Below, in pieces: positions 9,907-20,399 of a DNA stretch of 64,000 nucleotides. Where the stretch lies: the NCBI GenBank assembly GCA_003194525.1, contig NBIV01000261.1, positions 1 through 64,000 on the forward strand, read 5' to 3'. The position numbers were made by a program, and so were the translations under genes. Position 1 is the first letter of the stretch. Every line of letters begins with the position of its first letter. The DNA is from Gracilariopsis chorda. Taxonomy: Eukaryota > Rhodophyta > Florideophyceae > Gracilariales > Gracilariaceae. A model generated the notes under the pieces. That model was given only the letters and a program-made list of their open reading frames with translations. It was not told the origin of the DNA and searched no databases.

Positions 9907-10540
9907 TTAGGCCAAAATACCAGCGGAAGAACCGACGCACGCGCGCTTGCGAGCTGGGCTATGGGCCGACGGGGACGAGTGAGACGGAGAATGTTCGGTG
10001 CCCGTCAGGTTCAGACCGAATCGGTTATCCAAGTCGGCCGCCACGGAAGTTGACAGAACTTTGGCGTTCTCCTCCAGAATGGTCGCAAATGCCTCCTTGA
10101 CCTCTTGGTTCCTCCCAATCATGGAATCGTACCGTGACGCCATACGGACCCACGAATGCGCCGCACGCCGCCCCTCGATGACCCCAGTGGGCGCGGTTAC
10201 GCCTGCCGGACGGCAAACCCCGACGAACTCCTTATAGGCTCGAGTTACGGCCGTAGATATCGCAGGTGGCGGAGGCGACACTGACGCAGTGACCGCCAAA
10301 GAACGGAGTGGACTAGTAATGGTGGCCGTTGGACCAATGGACGACTCAGGAAGCTCGACCACGGGGTGCTCTGAAGGTGGCTTCCAAGAGGAAGCGGGGA
10401 CAGGCACGGTTGGCGGACCATCGGAAGGAGGTTGCAGGCAAGCGGCATCAAAGACAATGGCCTGCAGATAATATTCCGGGATGGTCCGACGCGGTACATC
10501 GACTGGAGTATCCAATAAGGGCTTCGCCTTCATATCGTTA
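9907..10540 (-). CDS. Antisense frame of element C (truncated at its 5' end)
   Basis: An open frame of about 210 codons runs opposite to pol downstream of the chromodomain relic, the same placement as the antisense frames of A and B. It is Pro/Ser/Thr-rich in its first half. The second half looks like a folded helical segment (SRYDSMIGRNQEVKEAFATILEEN), and it ends in a short basic tail (ARKRACVG). The 5' part is missing because element homology stops where the transposase remnant begins, so its first residues come from that neighbour. I cannot see clear sequence homology to the A or B protein. It could be a diverged member, an unrelated accessory gene, or a chance frame. Confidence 0.4.
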
Positions 10541-11530
10541 ATTGCTGCAAACGGAAAAGCGTACAAGCCCGTTGTTGTTTTTCCGGGTACTTTGGCTCAC
10601 TACGGAAAATTTCGTGGTTAGATTCAGTCACTTCATGCCGTATTACGACCGTGCTTTTTTTTTCAAAGGAATTCTCTTGGTGTCGAAATCGACATTGTCT
10701 ACAAATGGGCTGAACATTTCCTCGAAGAAACTGCTCATGTAAGAGTTAATAACCACAAGTGGTTGCTGCTGCTTGAAGGCTATGGGTTGCATATGAAGTA
10801 CAAGACTTTGAAACTTTTCAAGAACAACAACGTGGTGGTGATCGCTTTGCCGGCACATACATCTTATATCACGCAAACGCTTGATTTAGGCGTGTTCAGC
10901 GCATAAACGTCATATTTGCAGAACGAGCTCCATAAATTGGCGACACAGAAAGCAAAACTGAACGCTTTTGATGTCGCCCAGTGCATCAGTAATGCTTAGT
11001 CAAGCTCCCACACTGCTGTGAATATCTGCTACGCTTTTCATAACACTGGAATCTGGGATCTTGAGTTGCTGAATCCCAGTATTGCGCCGTTTAAGAAGCA
11101 TATAACTGATTCGAAGAATGCGCGAGAGAATGGTGTGTCAGTCTAAGAACTGCTGGAACAGTTTTCACAGAAGCAACGGGCGTTGTTAAATGACGGAATT
11201 GTGGAACCATGTGGTTATATTCGTGTTAAAAAATAGCCAGTTGTCACGTAACATCTCAAGCGGTATCAGATGGTTTGAACTAACGAGCGCAAAAACTACG
11301 GGAGAAACATAAGAAGAAAATGGCACGCAAACGTGCCGTGGCGTATAGAAAACCAATAATAGATTTGCAGCTACTTTACCAAGTAGCAACTGAACGCAGT
11401 ATTCAACGTGAATGTGTGAAGCACATTTGCAGAGCAAGGCTGAACGTATGGAAGTTCAAAGCGCGGGCGGCTGGCGCAGAGGAGAGCACTGCGCACCTGG
11501 GTCGTGTTGCTGGTACTGCGCCACCAGACA
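10541..11530 (+). pseudogene. pogo/Tigger-type DDE_1 transposase remnant
   Basis: The plus strand encodes the C-terminal two thirds of a DDE superfamily endonuclease of the pogo/jerky type. It reads KAYKPVVVFPGT, then LLLLEGYGLHMKYKTL, VIALPAHTSYITQTLDLGVFSA and YLQNELHKLATQ. A lysine/arginine-rich tail (KLREKHKKKMARKRAVAYRK) follows at about 11,292-11,351. The N-terminal DNA-binding part is absent. Several in-frame stops interrupt it, for example TAG near 10,619 and TAA near 10,903. The usual second catalytic Asp of the D-G-Y-G motif is Glu here, so it is dead twice over. It borders element C directly, so either C was inserted into it or it truncated C. Confidence 0.75.
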
Positions 11531-11850
11531 GCAACGAAATGGGCTGCTGACTGCAGCGAATGGTCAAGTCTCTCAGGAAACGCATATTTCTTGCCAAAAT
11601 GTGAGTAAGCTGGCTTTTTGAGCCGTTACAGCTGGTTGTTTATTTTACCTGTTTCGGGGCGAGTAAACTGATTATGCGCTTCATGTTCTGGTTATCTATT
11701 CTATAGCTTTCTGTCTTCAAACTGAGTGGCTTTTGAAGGCAATAGACCGGATACTTACCAAGATAGGCGAAGTTTGATATAATTCTTTCCCCAAAATCGC
11801 TGCACCTGTCGAATTAGCGACTGAACGGCTACGTACCTTCGTACATACGT
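11531..11850. other. Unassigned spacer
   Basis: About 320 bp between the transposase tail and the copia target site hold no gene, repeat or RNA that I can recognise. It joins, across the copia insertion, to the host sequence at 29,171. Confidence 0.5.
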
Positions 11851-11855
11851 CCAGT
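11851..11855. repeat. Target site duplication of copia element, left copy
   Basis: CCAGT stands directly before the 5' LTR and again directly after the 3' LTR at 29,171-29,175. A perfect 5-bp duplication is the usual mark of Ty1/copia integration and shows that both element ends belong to one insertion. Confidence 0.92.
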
Positions 11856-12096
11856 TGTCACTACAGTTTGCACTGACACGCAAATGCGTGCACTTGAGCT
11901 CTGAATAATCGGATAGATAATCCCTACTGTAGAATCTGACCCTTCCGTACCAGCGGATACCTACTGGATACTATATAGAGGCAAGCAGTCTCTCTTTCCT
12001 TAAGCAATAAACTTGGTAAAACATACCGATACATTGATACAACAGACACTTTACATTTCGCGCGCCACTCGCCTGCTACCGCTTAATACAGCAACA
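11856..12096 (+). repeat. 5' LTR of copia element
   Basis: The 241-bp repeat starts TGTCACTACAG and ends AACA, keeping the TG...CA ends. It contains a TATA-like TATATAG at 11,972 and AATAAA at 12,006-12,011, arranged as expected for promoter and RNA 3'-end signals of an LTR. The other copy is at 28,930-29,170. Confidence 0.92.
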
Positions 12097-12148
12097 TTCG
12101 CCAATAATGCTACGAAGCGTTAGCGCTCTAACCAACGAGGTTAGCACC
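12097..12148 (-). other. tRNA-half-like stretch, possible primer-binding region
   Basis: Read on the minus strand, the sequence just inside the 5' LTR resembles a tRNA 5' half: an acceptor-like start, a D-arm with GTTGGTTAGAGCG, then an anticodon-stem-like part. No T-arm follows, so it is not a tRNA gene. Drosophila copia primes DNA synthesis with a half tRNA, which offers an explanation. This is a suggestion only. Confidence 0.3.
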
Positions 12149-12159
12149 GGCGGTCAATA

Positions 12160-14674
12160 ATGACCGAAAGCTTTAAGAAGGTTCCTTCAAAAAGGAACAT
12201 ATCAAACTTCCTTCTCAAAATGAAGTTCGATACAGACAATCAGAGCAAGTTCGCAAGACTTGTTCGAAGCCTTTTAAAAGACTCACCACAGGGAATCCAA
12301 TTTCTTGAACGACTCAAAAAGAGAGTTAACCCTCTCGTACTGTCGCATGAAGATATTACTAAACACGACAATATCCCGAGGCAATTAGAGAAGAAGATGG
12401 ACAGCATGGGAATTGCTCTGAAAGGTGCTAGAAACCCAATTGTTCGAGTAGCTCGCACAATATGGTACGAAGACGCAACAAAAGCAGAACTCGAAGCATT
12501 CATGGACTCATACAAATCGCATCCATACGCCGCCAGAGTAATGCCAGACGATATCACTTTCAGTCATAATTTACACCAGAACCAAGGAGACCCCAAACCA
12601 TCCGAAGACAGGGAAGCAGCTGGGACCGAAGACCACACCGCAAAATCACCCAATTACTCCGTCACTGACAGTGGAGAACAAACGAGATTCGATCTCGAAG
12701 ATGGAAACGAACCAAACAATCTTCCTCAATTGGAAACAACGAGCAATTCCAAGCAGATGCCTCTACAGTTCAAAATCTTAATCGAAGATGATGAAATCAC
12801 AGAAGCTCCGCCGCAGAGAATAAAGCATCTAAAGCAACCTCAACAACAGAGTGAAAACTGGAACCCATCCAAAGACGAGCTGAAACTGGATGACCTATTG
12901 AAGGCCATATCTTCGATGAACACAAGATTTGACTCAGTACTTGATGAAAAAATCAAAAGAATGAACACACTCTTTGATGAACGGATTGCACGAGGTCAAT
13001 CGGAAGATCGAGGATGCGATGCACAAGACGTCCGTCAAGATCCGAATGCTATCACAAGACTCCGACACCCGAATCCGTCGCATGGAACGAAAACTGGGGA
13101 CAGAACAACCACTGGTCAACGTCAAAATCCGTCCATCTGAGGCTCCCAGAGCCCATAGCTCACACCGCCAACAGAGAGATTCTGGTCGCCAGTCCACATT
13201 CAGAACCGGAATACCTCACTGGATCCCACTTGAAGGCAAGGAAAACACCCAGTGGGCCTCAGCCCTACCGCAAACCAGCGACAATGTCCAACAGCGTAAC
13301 TGCGAGCATGAAAACATGCCACCGTATTCGAATAATGTGTCTCCCGATATCAATCGAAAACATACCAAGAACAACGAATGGAATCACTATCCTTCGAATC
13401 ATATCAATACCAAACACAACCGTGTACCAGACGCTCCGCAAGTGAATCCATGTTTCGCCTCGCTATCATCCGGATACAACCGCATAACAGCTCGACTGCG
13501 CAACATAGTCAACTCTAGACACCGCGCTAATGAACAGGAGGAAGAACTGATGAAAAAGATACAGAAGGCCTCATCCACGATATCTCAAGTATTTCGCGAT
13601 AAGAGATTCAAAGGCCCCCCACATGAATCATGGATGGAATACATCAAAAGGTACGAAAGGACAGCATTTCTCAAATGCTTCTTGACTGCAGACGAAGCAT
13701 TGACCTCATTACCAACCGTGCTCGACGAAGGAGCCGAAATGTTCTTCTCAGACCATGTTGCAAACCAATGCATGAACTTCGAACATGCCAAGCAACTGAT
13801 GGCCGACAAGTACCATGATGCCACTTACCAGATAAGAGCTCTCGGCAAATTACGGGAAGTCAAACTCAAACATTACCTGAGTAACAGCAAATCATTAGAA
13901 CAAAGCTTCAACGAAATGGTCGTTGACATTGAAAAAATGGCCATCCACATCCCAAGATACTTCCAAGACGACCATAGTAAGCGAGAATTCCTCGTCAATG
14001 CGATCAGGGGACAAGAATGGGCACGCCCCACGATGGAAGGACCGCCAGAATACATTGAGACATTCACACAGCTCTGCAAGCAACTCACCTACAGAGTGCA
14101 GAAACACTGCAAATGGCTCACAGACTCTGGCCGTATCGATCACTTTGCTCCACTCCACAATTCCGTATCGTCTAGCAATCCATCCCCATCCAAAGACCCT
14201 TTGTAATCGGAAGAACCAGTGTCCATTCTTTACAAAAACCCACGTTACGGACGCCCAGTTAACGTTCGATCCAAACCATGGACAAAGCGGAATGCACAAA
14301 ACCAGAGAACAAACAGTGAATGCTTTGTTTTTGGTTCAAAGAACCACTGGAAACTTGAATGCCCAAAGCGCTTCAAAGTGCAGAACGTATTTCACACGCT
14401 GATTGCGCAAGCGGAAGATGAAGACGCCATTGAAAACATTAGTCAATCTGTACGCGCTCTCATTGTGGAGTACGAAGATAGTAACAATGACGACGGCAAT
14501 GAAAAAAAAGTCGTCAAAACGTTACTCACTCATGAATCCACAGAGAACGCAAACTCCACATCCACAGGTCTTAACACACCAAACGCCGCAGATGAGCTCG
14601 AGACGCTCCTGACCTTAAACAAAAACGCTCACACGAAATCTCAGAACGACCTAAAAGTTTTAAGGGAGGATTGA
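12160..14674 (+). pseudogene. gag: Copia gag region
   Basis: This region encodes the capsid precursor of the copia element in several open stretches. A hydrophilic N-terminal part (12,160 on) is followed by a helical capsid-like part at about 13,560-14,150 (WMEYIKRYERTAFLKCF, EQSFNEMVVDIEKM). A zinc-knuckle-like Cys/His segment lies near 14,320 (CFVFGSKNHWKLEC). Gag assignment rests on position before the protease and on this layout rather than on strong sequence similarity. It is a fossil region. Confidence 0.7.
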
Positions 14675-15129
14675 TTCTCCACCAGCCCTCCAACCACAGG
14701 CAAATTAACGCAACGAATTACATCAGCCACACCAGGGAATCTGAGCACCGCATCAACTTCATCTCTCCGGCACACGACTCCCTCGAAGACACATCCGATG
14801 AAATAATCGACATTTCAAAGGAATATAATGAGTTCCATGTATTCTATGGACGGCACACCAACGATGAAGAACCATGTTTCTCCGGAGCATGTATTGACAC
14901 AGGAGCCACAAAGTCTGTCATAGGAAATGCGGAAGCAGAAAACTATGCCCAACTATCCAACAACGCTGCATTTTACAACGAGGAGAACAGCAAGACAACA
15001 TATCGCTTTGGCCCTGCAAAACGTATGACACTTGGAACGATCGATATATCGATCCCATCCCCCAAATATCTAATTTTCAACGTCACGATTGATGATGTCG
15101 AAGCCGAGATCCCGATGTTACTGGGATAA
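14671..15129 (+). pseudogene. pro: Copia protease region
   Basis: An aspartic protease signature, CIDTGATKSVIG, stands near 14,890 with a second conserved hydrophobic strand ending IPMLLG at the end of the stretch. This is the usual fold of retroelement proteases that cut the polyprotein. Its place between gag and integrase fits Ty1/copia. Confidence 0.8.
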
Positions 15130-15150
15130 GACTTTTGCAAAAACAACGCT

Positions 15151-16203
15151 ATGGTCCTGGATATGGCAGATGGTTTTTTCTACTCGAAACGACAGGATTG
15201 GATAACACGCGTTTACCAAGACAACGGACATTTGTTTTACAAATGGGATCCTTCGGACCATGCCACAATTCTCGTGAGCTCGTACAGCCCATATTCCACT
15301 CAAGAATTACGAAAAATGCACCTATCCTTTTACCATCCATCAACGCAGAAGCTCTTTAACATGCTCTTTCGATCTAAATCGAAAAGAAACTCACCAAAGA
15401 TACGAGAAATACTGGACGAAATAAACCGTTCTTGTCACACCTGCCAAACTTTCAGGAGACGCCCAATTCGATTCAAAATATTGTTACCACCGGAGAAAAT
15501 CATTTTCAAAAATGAAATCGCACTTGATCTCATGTAACTAAACGATGAGAACAACTGCCATCCGGCACTCCATATTGTTGATATCGAAACAGGTTTCGGT
15601 AACGCCGTTTTTCTCTCTACGGAATCTACTGAAGCCGTATGGACGGCATTTCTTACTTGTTGGGTTACAGTATACATTGGTACGCCCAGCAAACAACGGA
15701 TTTTCCAAGGATCCGCATTCAGCTCCAAGCTTTGGAAGAATCTAACCGATGAACTTGGAATCGAGTTAATACTAAATGGGATTCAATCACATAACTCGCT
15801 TGGATTAGGAGAGCGATACCATGAACCACTCCGACGGATCTTCAACAAGATCTCACACGAATATCCGACGCTACACCAAGACGTCAAACTGCGCCTATGC
15901 ATTAAGACAATGAACGATACTATGGGCCCAAACGGACTAGTACCGTCTCTACTAGTATTTAGAGTACTTCCCCGTCTACCGGGAATACACTTGCCCATAC
16001 CATCTAACCGAGAACGCTTCATGGCTCTCGAATCGGCTCGACGAGAGTACCAGCAAATCATTGCGCAAATGCGCATTAGCACAGCTCTCAGAGTAAGAAA
16101 TCTCGAAGCGGCGAAACACTCTATCCAACTAGGCGATCATGTACGGATTTATCGAGACTCTGACTCAATAAATAAGCGTGGAAACTTTTTTTGGACCATT
16201 TAA
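15151..16203 (+). pseudogene. int: Copia integrase region
   Basis: The stretch begins with the gag-pre-integrase/zinc-binding segment (MHLSFYHPSTQKLFNML and CHTCQTFRRRP). It continues through a decayed core with ALDLM, YIGTPSKQRIFQGSAFSSKLW and an ERYHEPLRRIF block. The final part (LGDHVRIYR) matches the C-terminal strand region of copia integrases. Integrase before RT is the hallmark of the Ty1/copia order. Confidence 0.75.
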
Positions 16204-16306
16204 AGCTCTGAAAATGGAAAACAAACAAGTATTCGTCAACCATAACGGGAAACGTGTTCAGTATAGCGTATCGTAATGTATCCCCGACAAGACACCAACA
16301 CAGAAC

Positions 16307-16797
16307 GTGCCAGACCAAAACGCCACAGACGAACGAATATGTATCACGGATATACTAAAACCAGGAGATCCTCGTCAGCAACTGCCGCAGTGGAAGGAAG
16401 CCAAAAGGAAGGAACTGGAAGGAATCACGAAAAGGAAACTGTGTAACATCGTAAGCGAAGCAGAAACCCAGCGACAGATAGGAAGTAGCGCGATAACACC
16501 CAGTATCCTTGTCACGAGATGGGTACTCACCATCAAGAACGTGGAATCGGAAACCCCGATATTCAAGGCGAGGATGATAGGGCAAGGATATAAGGATCTG
16601 GAAAAGCACCGTATAGTTCACGAAGCACGAACTATGCAAATGCAATGGATACGACTTATCGTCTCTTTGGCACACGCTCATGGGTTCCAATTGTGGAGTA
16701 CGGATATAAAACAAGCTTATATCCAGTCAAAAGTGCCTCTCACACGCGACGTCTACCTACGACCGATCCCCGAACTTGGCCTAACGAGCACCCAATT
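16307..16797 (+). pseudogene. rt: Copia reverse transcriptase, first part
   Basis: RVT_2-type reverse transcriptase motifs are visible: PQWKEAKRKELEGI, TRWVLTIKN, FKARMIGQGY, and LWSTDIKQAYIQSKV. These form the fingers and the first part of the palm of copia-class enzymes. The coding region is interrupted here by insertion of gypsy element B and resumes at 27,785. Confidence 0.85.
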
Positions 16798-17592
16798 TGA
16801 GGTGCAATGCCCTCAGAGAGAGATTCTTGGTACTTGGTTGATGTCCCGAGTGTTTCGGTAATGTAGTCATTGCATGAACTACGACCAGTAATAGTGCATT
16901 TGACACGTAGGAAACGGAAGAGTCAATTGGCGGTTGGCCACAGTAGTGGGCATGAACCACCAAAGTGGAGTGATTTAGTTAATTCTACTTCTTATTCTAC
17001 ACCCATTTCTGGGATTGTTAGTACTTAGTGCGCCGGCGGATTGCCGTTGCACCAGTAAACCTTCCCCAACAAGGGGCCCCAACCTGGGGAATTGGCTCTA
17101 GACCTCCCCGCTTTCGCGTGTTCTCTACTCCTCTTTGGAGGGAAGCACCGTTGCATACGGGAAGTCTCACCCCCTTGCCTATCTAACAGACCCGAGTATT
17201 CGGACTGTTATTCCAGCCTTCTTGGTGTTCGACTTGTATAAGCTTTACTTACTGGCACTGCCATTAGATTTCGACACGACACTCGTGACTCAGCTCCCCC
17301 TTATTTTTCCCTTTATAGGGTGGCTTTCCCGCTACGCAAGGCTCGTGTTTGCGCGTGCCACTAACGTGGAACCCTCACCTCTCTAGAGGACACCCACCCC
17401 CATACACCGCTCCTGCGGATACCCGAATCTTGCCTCAACCTCCATGCGCAAGTCACGACGGGTGGCCTCGGCCCTACAACCCGATATAGTCGTGCCACTC
17501 CTGGGAGGGCTCAAACCAACTGGGCTCAACTCTAACGAGGCAAGATCCCGAACGTCTTTCGGTGCCCTCCCGCTTCCGATCATTGCACTACA
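16798..17592 (+). repeat. 5' LTR of element B
   Basis: The LTR begins TGAGGTGCAAT and ends ATTGCACTACA; the two ends form an 11-bp imperfect inverted repeat. It pairs with 26,992-27,784, and both copies share long identical blocks such as CCCCAACAAGGGGCCCCAAC. The region between its end and the gag frame (17,593-17,699) should hold the primer-binding site, but I cannot name the tRNA. Confidence 0.88.
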
Positions 17593-17699
17593 AAGTGTTC
17601 TCCTGGCTTAGAATCGGTTTTGGTGTTTGGTTCCCTCTTTCGAGGTTTTGTTTATTTTGTTTGTTTTCCGGAAGTTCCGTTGTCTTCCCGTCGTAACGG

Positions 17700-19860
17700 T
17701 TGGCCGTCATGTCGAGGACGCTTTCCTCTGCGGAGCTTGCAACTACGAGCAGTCGCTCCCACAGTGGTGGAGATAACCCCGAAGTTCGGTTCGTTTCTCG
17801 GATCCCGACTAGGGCTAAATCCAGCCATGCTGGGGGTGCCTCGTCTAGGACTCCAAACCCACCCCGGGAACCCCACTCCACGTCAACCCCGCTATCGAAT
17901 GCCGTGGATGGTGCTCATCCGGCTCCGGCCGTGGCCGCCGCCGCACCTGAACCCCGTCTGACGGGCGATAACACCCCCCAGGGGAATTCCCTGGAATCTC
18001 AAGTTCACGCTTTGTGCACCGCCCACGACACCCTTGTCGGGGAATTACAAACCCTTCGTGAGGTGGTGATGGACACCCCTACAAAGGTGGTCGCAGAGGA
18101 TCTCCGTATCTTACGGTCCGATTTCAACTCTATGTTAGAGAGTTTGTGGCAACCCGCCACCTTCATAGAAGGTGTTCACTCTCGATTTGATCGAGTTCGT
18201 GCCCGTCTGGAGACGTTAGAGCAGTTTATCCTCATGGATAAACCGTCCCCGGATGATCCGGAACCAGCTGCGTCACACCACAAACAGGATGCTGGAAGAA
18301 AGAAGCACCGCTATAGGCGGAAAAACAAACGAGATAACTCGGATTCTGATTCTACGACATCATCGGATTCAGCCCGAAACGGGTCAGATGGTTCTAGTTT
18401 CTCGGACTCCGATTCGGAGGAAGAGAAACGAGGCCGGTCTTCCCGCTCTATGCGGTCATCCGCCACCCAAGGTGGAATTCGGACCTGCAGCAAGCGTAGA
18501 AGACACCCTGGCCTCAGGGAATTAAAACCGACGAAACCGTAGTATCGGAAACTATTGTCCCACCGGTACTACCGGCTCGAAGATTCCTCTTTAGGACGTA
18601 CACCCCGTGGCACGGGGGAGGTGAAAGAGTGTATAAAACGTGTGAAACTCTCACTGCGTAACCAGTATTGTATTGGTGAAGACCCAATTATGGAGTTGGA
18701 CTTTCTTTCCCGCTTTGTAGCGGAAGCCCATATCCTCGGAATGAACAAGGGACAAGCCTATTTGGCATTACCCCATTTTATTACGGGGATTGGCAGAGGA
18801 CCAGTACATTTCTGTCAGAAGATCATCTCGTGCCTCAGAGGGAGGAGTAACCTGCTGGCCGGAGGCGGTGCAATATTTATTGCGCTCCTATGCCACCAAT
18901 ACCGCCATTAAGGGGGCAATCTTCGCTTTGCAAGATACTCGTCAGCGCTCAGGCGAGATTGAAACCGATTAATCGGTGCGCCTTAACAACGCCTTCCACC
19001 GTTGTGGGAATGTACACCCCGCAGTGGAACGCTGTACCATGTTCATCCATGGCCTTGACCCGGGAATCCGGAGTCTTGTCACTACTTACTGCGAGGAAAA
19101 GCGGAGGGTCACCTATCTCGAGCTTGTTCAACACTCTCGAGCGGAAGGGGAAGCACTTCGTGCAAGAACTCCGAATCCTCGGTCTAAGCCCGCCAAGGCG
19201 TTGGTGCTGGAGAGTGACTCCTCATCGTTCTTGCTTTTTGCGGATAGAACCCCCCAACAGGGATACGACACCGTGCATTTTGCATAGGGAGATGGTGTGT
19301 CTATACCAACCACGGACCTACCGTCAACGACCGAGCATACGTTCGAAACGGCGCAAGACAACCCCGTATTGTACATGGGGAACAATCACGTTCAGCCGCC
19401 ACGAGTACCGTTTATGAACGGCCAATACCGTTATCAACGGCCTGGATGTAATGACACCCGCCCGGCGGTACGCTTCTCCGATGCTCGGGATATTAACCGG
19501 CGCGTCGCCGTGTTGGCTCTAATTTGCCACCTTTGCTACACCCATGGCCATAAATCCCCTCAGTGTCTTTGCTCACTGAAGGATATGGCCAAGGTGGTGG
19601 CAAATTACGAGGCCCTCACTTCAGAGGAGAAACGTTCCGTTCCGACGGCTTCCTACGTCCTTGCTAAAACGGACTTCTCGCATGCCTTGCCACATATCTC
19701 GCGTGCGCGGCTAGCTTCAATTAACCCGAATCGGGAAGTCACGCAAACGTCCAACGCAACCACCGCTTATGCGCGTAAAAACCCCAGCCCCCAGAACGAA
19801 GCTCTCGTGGTCAAGGATCCTGGACTACCGCCTACGGCGGGAACCTCCAAGGAAAACTAA
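17700..19860 (+). pseudogene. gag: Element B gag region
   Basis: Open stretches encode a capsid precursor. The first (from ATG 17,709) is Ser/Arg/Asp-rich with a helical middle part, and carries an acidic-serine run near its end. The capsid-like part follows at about 18,600-19,300. The last stretch has a CCHC zinc knuckle at about 19,529 (CHLCYTHGHKSPQC), which binds RNA in this protein class. Assignment follows from the knuckle and from position before the protease. Confidence 0.78.
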
Positions 19861-19877
19861 CTGAGGGAGTCTCCCCT

Positions 19878-20357
19878 TTGGGGGAGGCATCCTCAGAGAT
19901 GAGGCTATTGACGCCCGAGGCGTCGCCGCTTCGCACCCCGGTGAAAATCCTTTCAAGGAAGGACACCGCAGACGTGGACTCTGTACACCTTTCTGTGCTG
20001 CGTCGCCCGTGGATACGGAGTAAGAACCCCCAGATCCCGGATAGAGTCTTGGTCATGGCGAAGCGCAACTACAAGGTTTACGCTGACCTTGGCCCTGATA
20101 CCCATTTTATGGTGAGATTTCTAACAGTCCTGGACACAGGTGCAGGCCCCAACTTCATAGTTGAATCATTGCTACCCCCGCAGGTGCGGTCTCGTATCCG
20201 TTCTGAAACGGTTCCCGACGTCGCAGATGCGAACAACAATCCGTTAAAAACGGTGGGTACGGTCGACTTAGTCGTGCGGTTGGGCACCTCCGTGGTGAAG
20301 CTCGACTTTATTGTTTGTCGGTCATTGGCCGCTCCAGTCATACTGGGATGTGATTAA
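19878..20357 (+). CDS. pro: Element B protease region
   Basis: The retropepsin signature VLDTGAGPNFIVES is at about 20,130, followed by VDLVVRLG and PVILGCD at the end, which is the conserved ILG strand of these aspartic proteases. The stretch stays open over its whole length. It links gag to the polymerase, as in other chromoviruses. Confidence 0.85.
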   Translation: MGEASSEMRLLTPEASPLRTPVKILSRKDTADVDSVHLSVLRRPWIRSKNPQIPDRVLVMAKRNYKVYADLGPDTHFMVRFLTVLDTGAGPNFIVESLLPPQVRSRIRSETVPDVADANNNPLKTVGTVDLVVRLGTSVVKLDFIVCRSLAAPVILGCD

Positions 20358-20399
20358 TGCGACAGATTTGTCGACGCAATCAGGCCCCACCTTAGTCGT

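Larger units (their letters stand above)
7232..10545 (+). mobile_element. Older chromovirus C, 3' remainder
   Basis: The segment starts in the last residues of RNase H (YRPGVKHQAADALSRI), passes through the integrase zinc segment and core, and ends with a decayed chromodomain and an antisense frame. Its 5' half should lie upstream of the window because element A is inserted in it. No 3' LTR of C could be recognised: homology stops near 10,545 where a DDE transposase remnant begins. It is clearly broken, with more than six breaks, and is the oldest LTR element here judged by decay. Divergence from A and B is high, so it is a different family. Confidence 0.8.
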
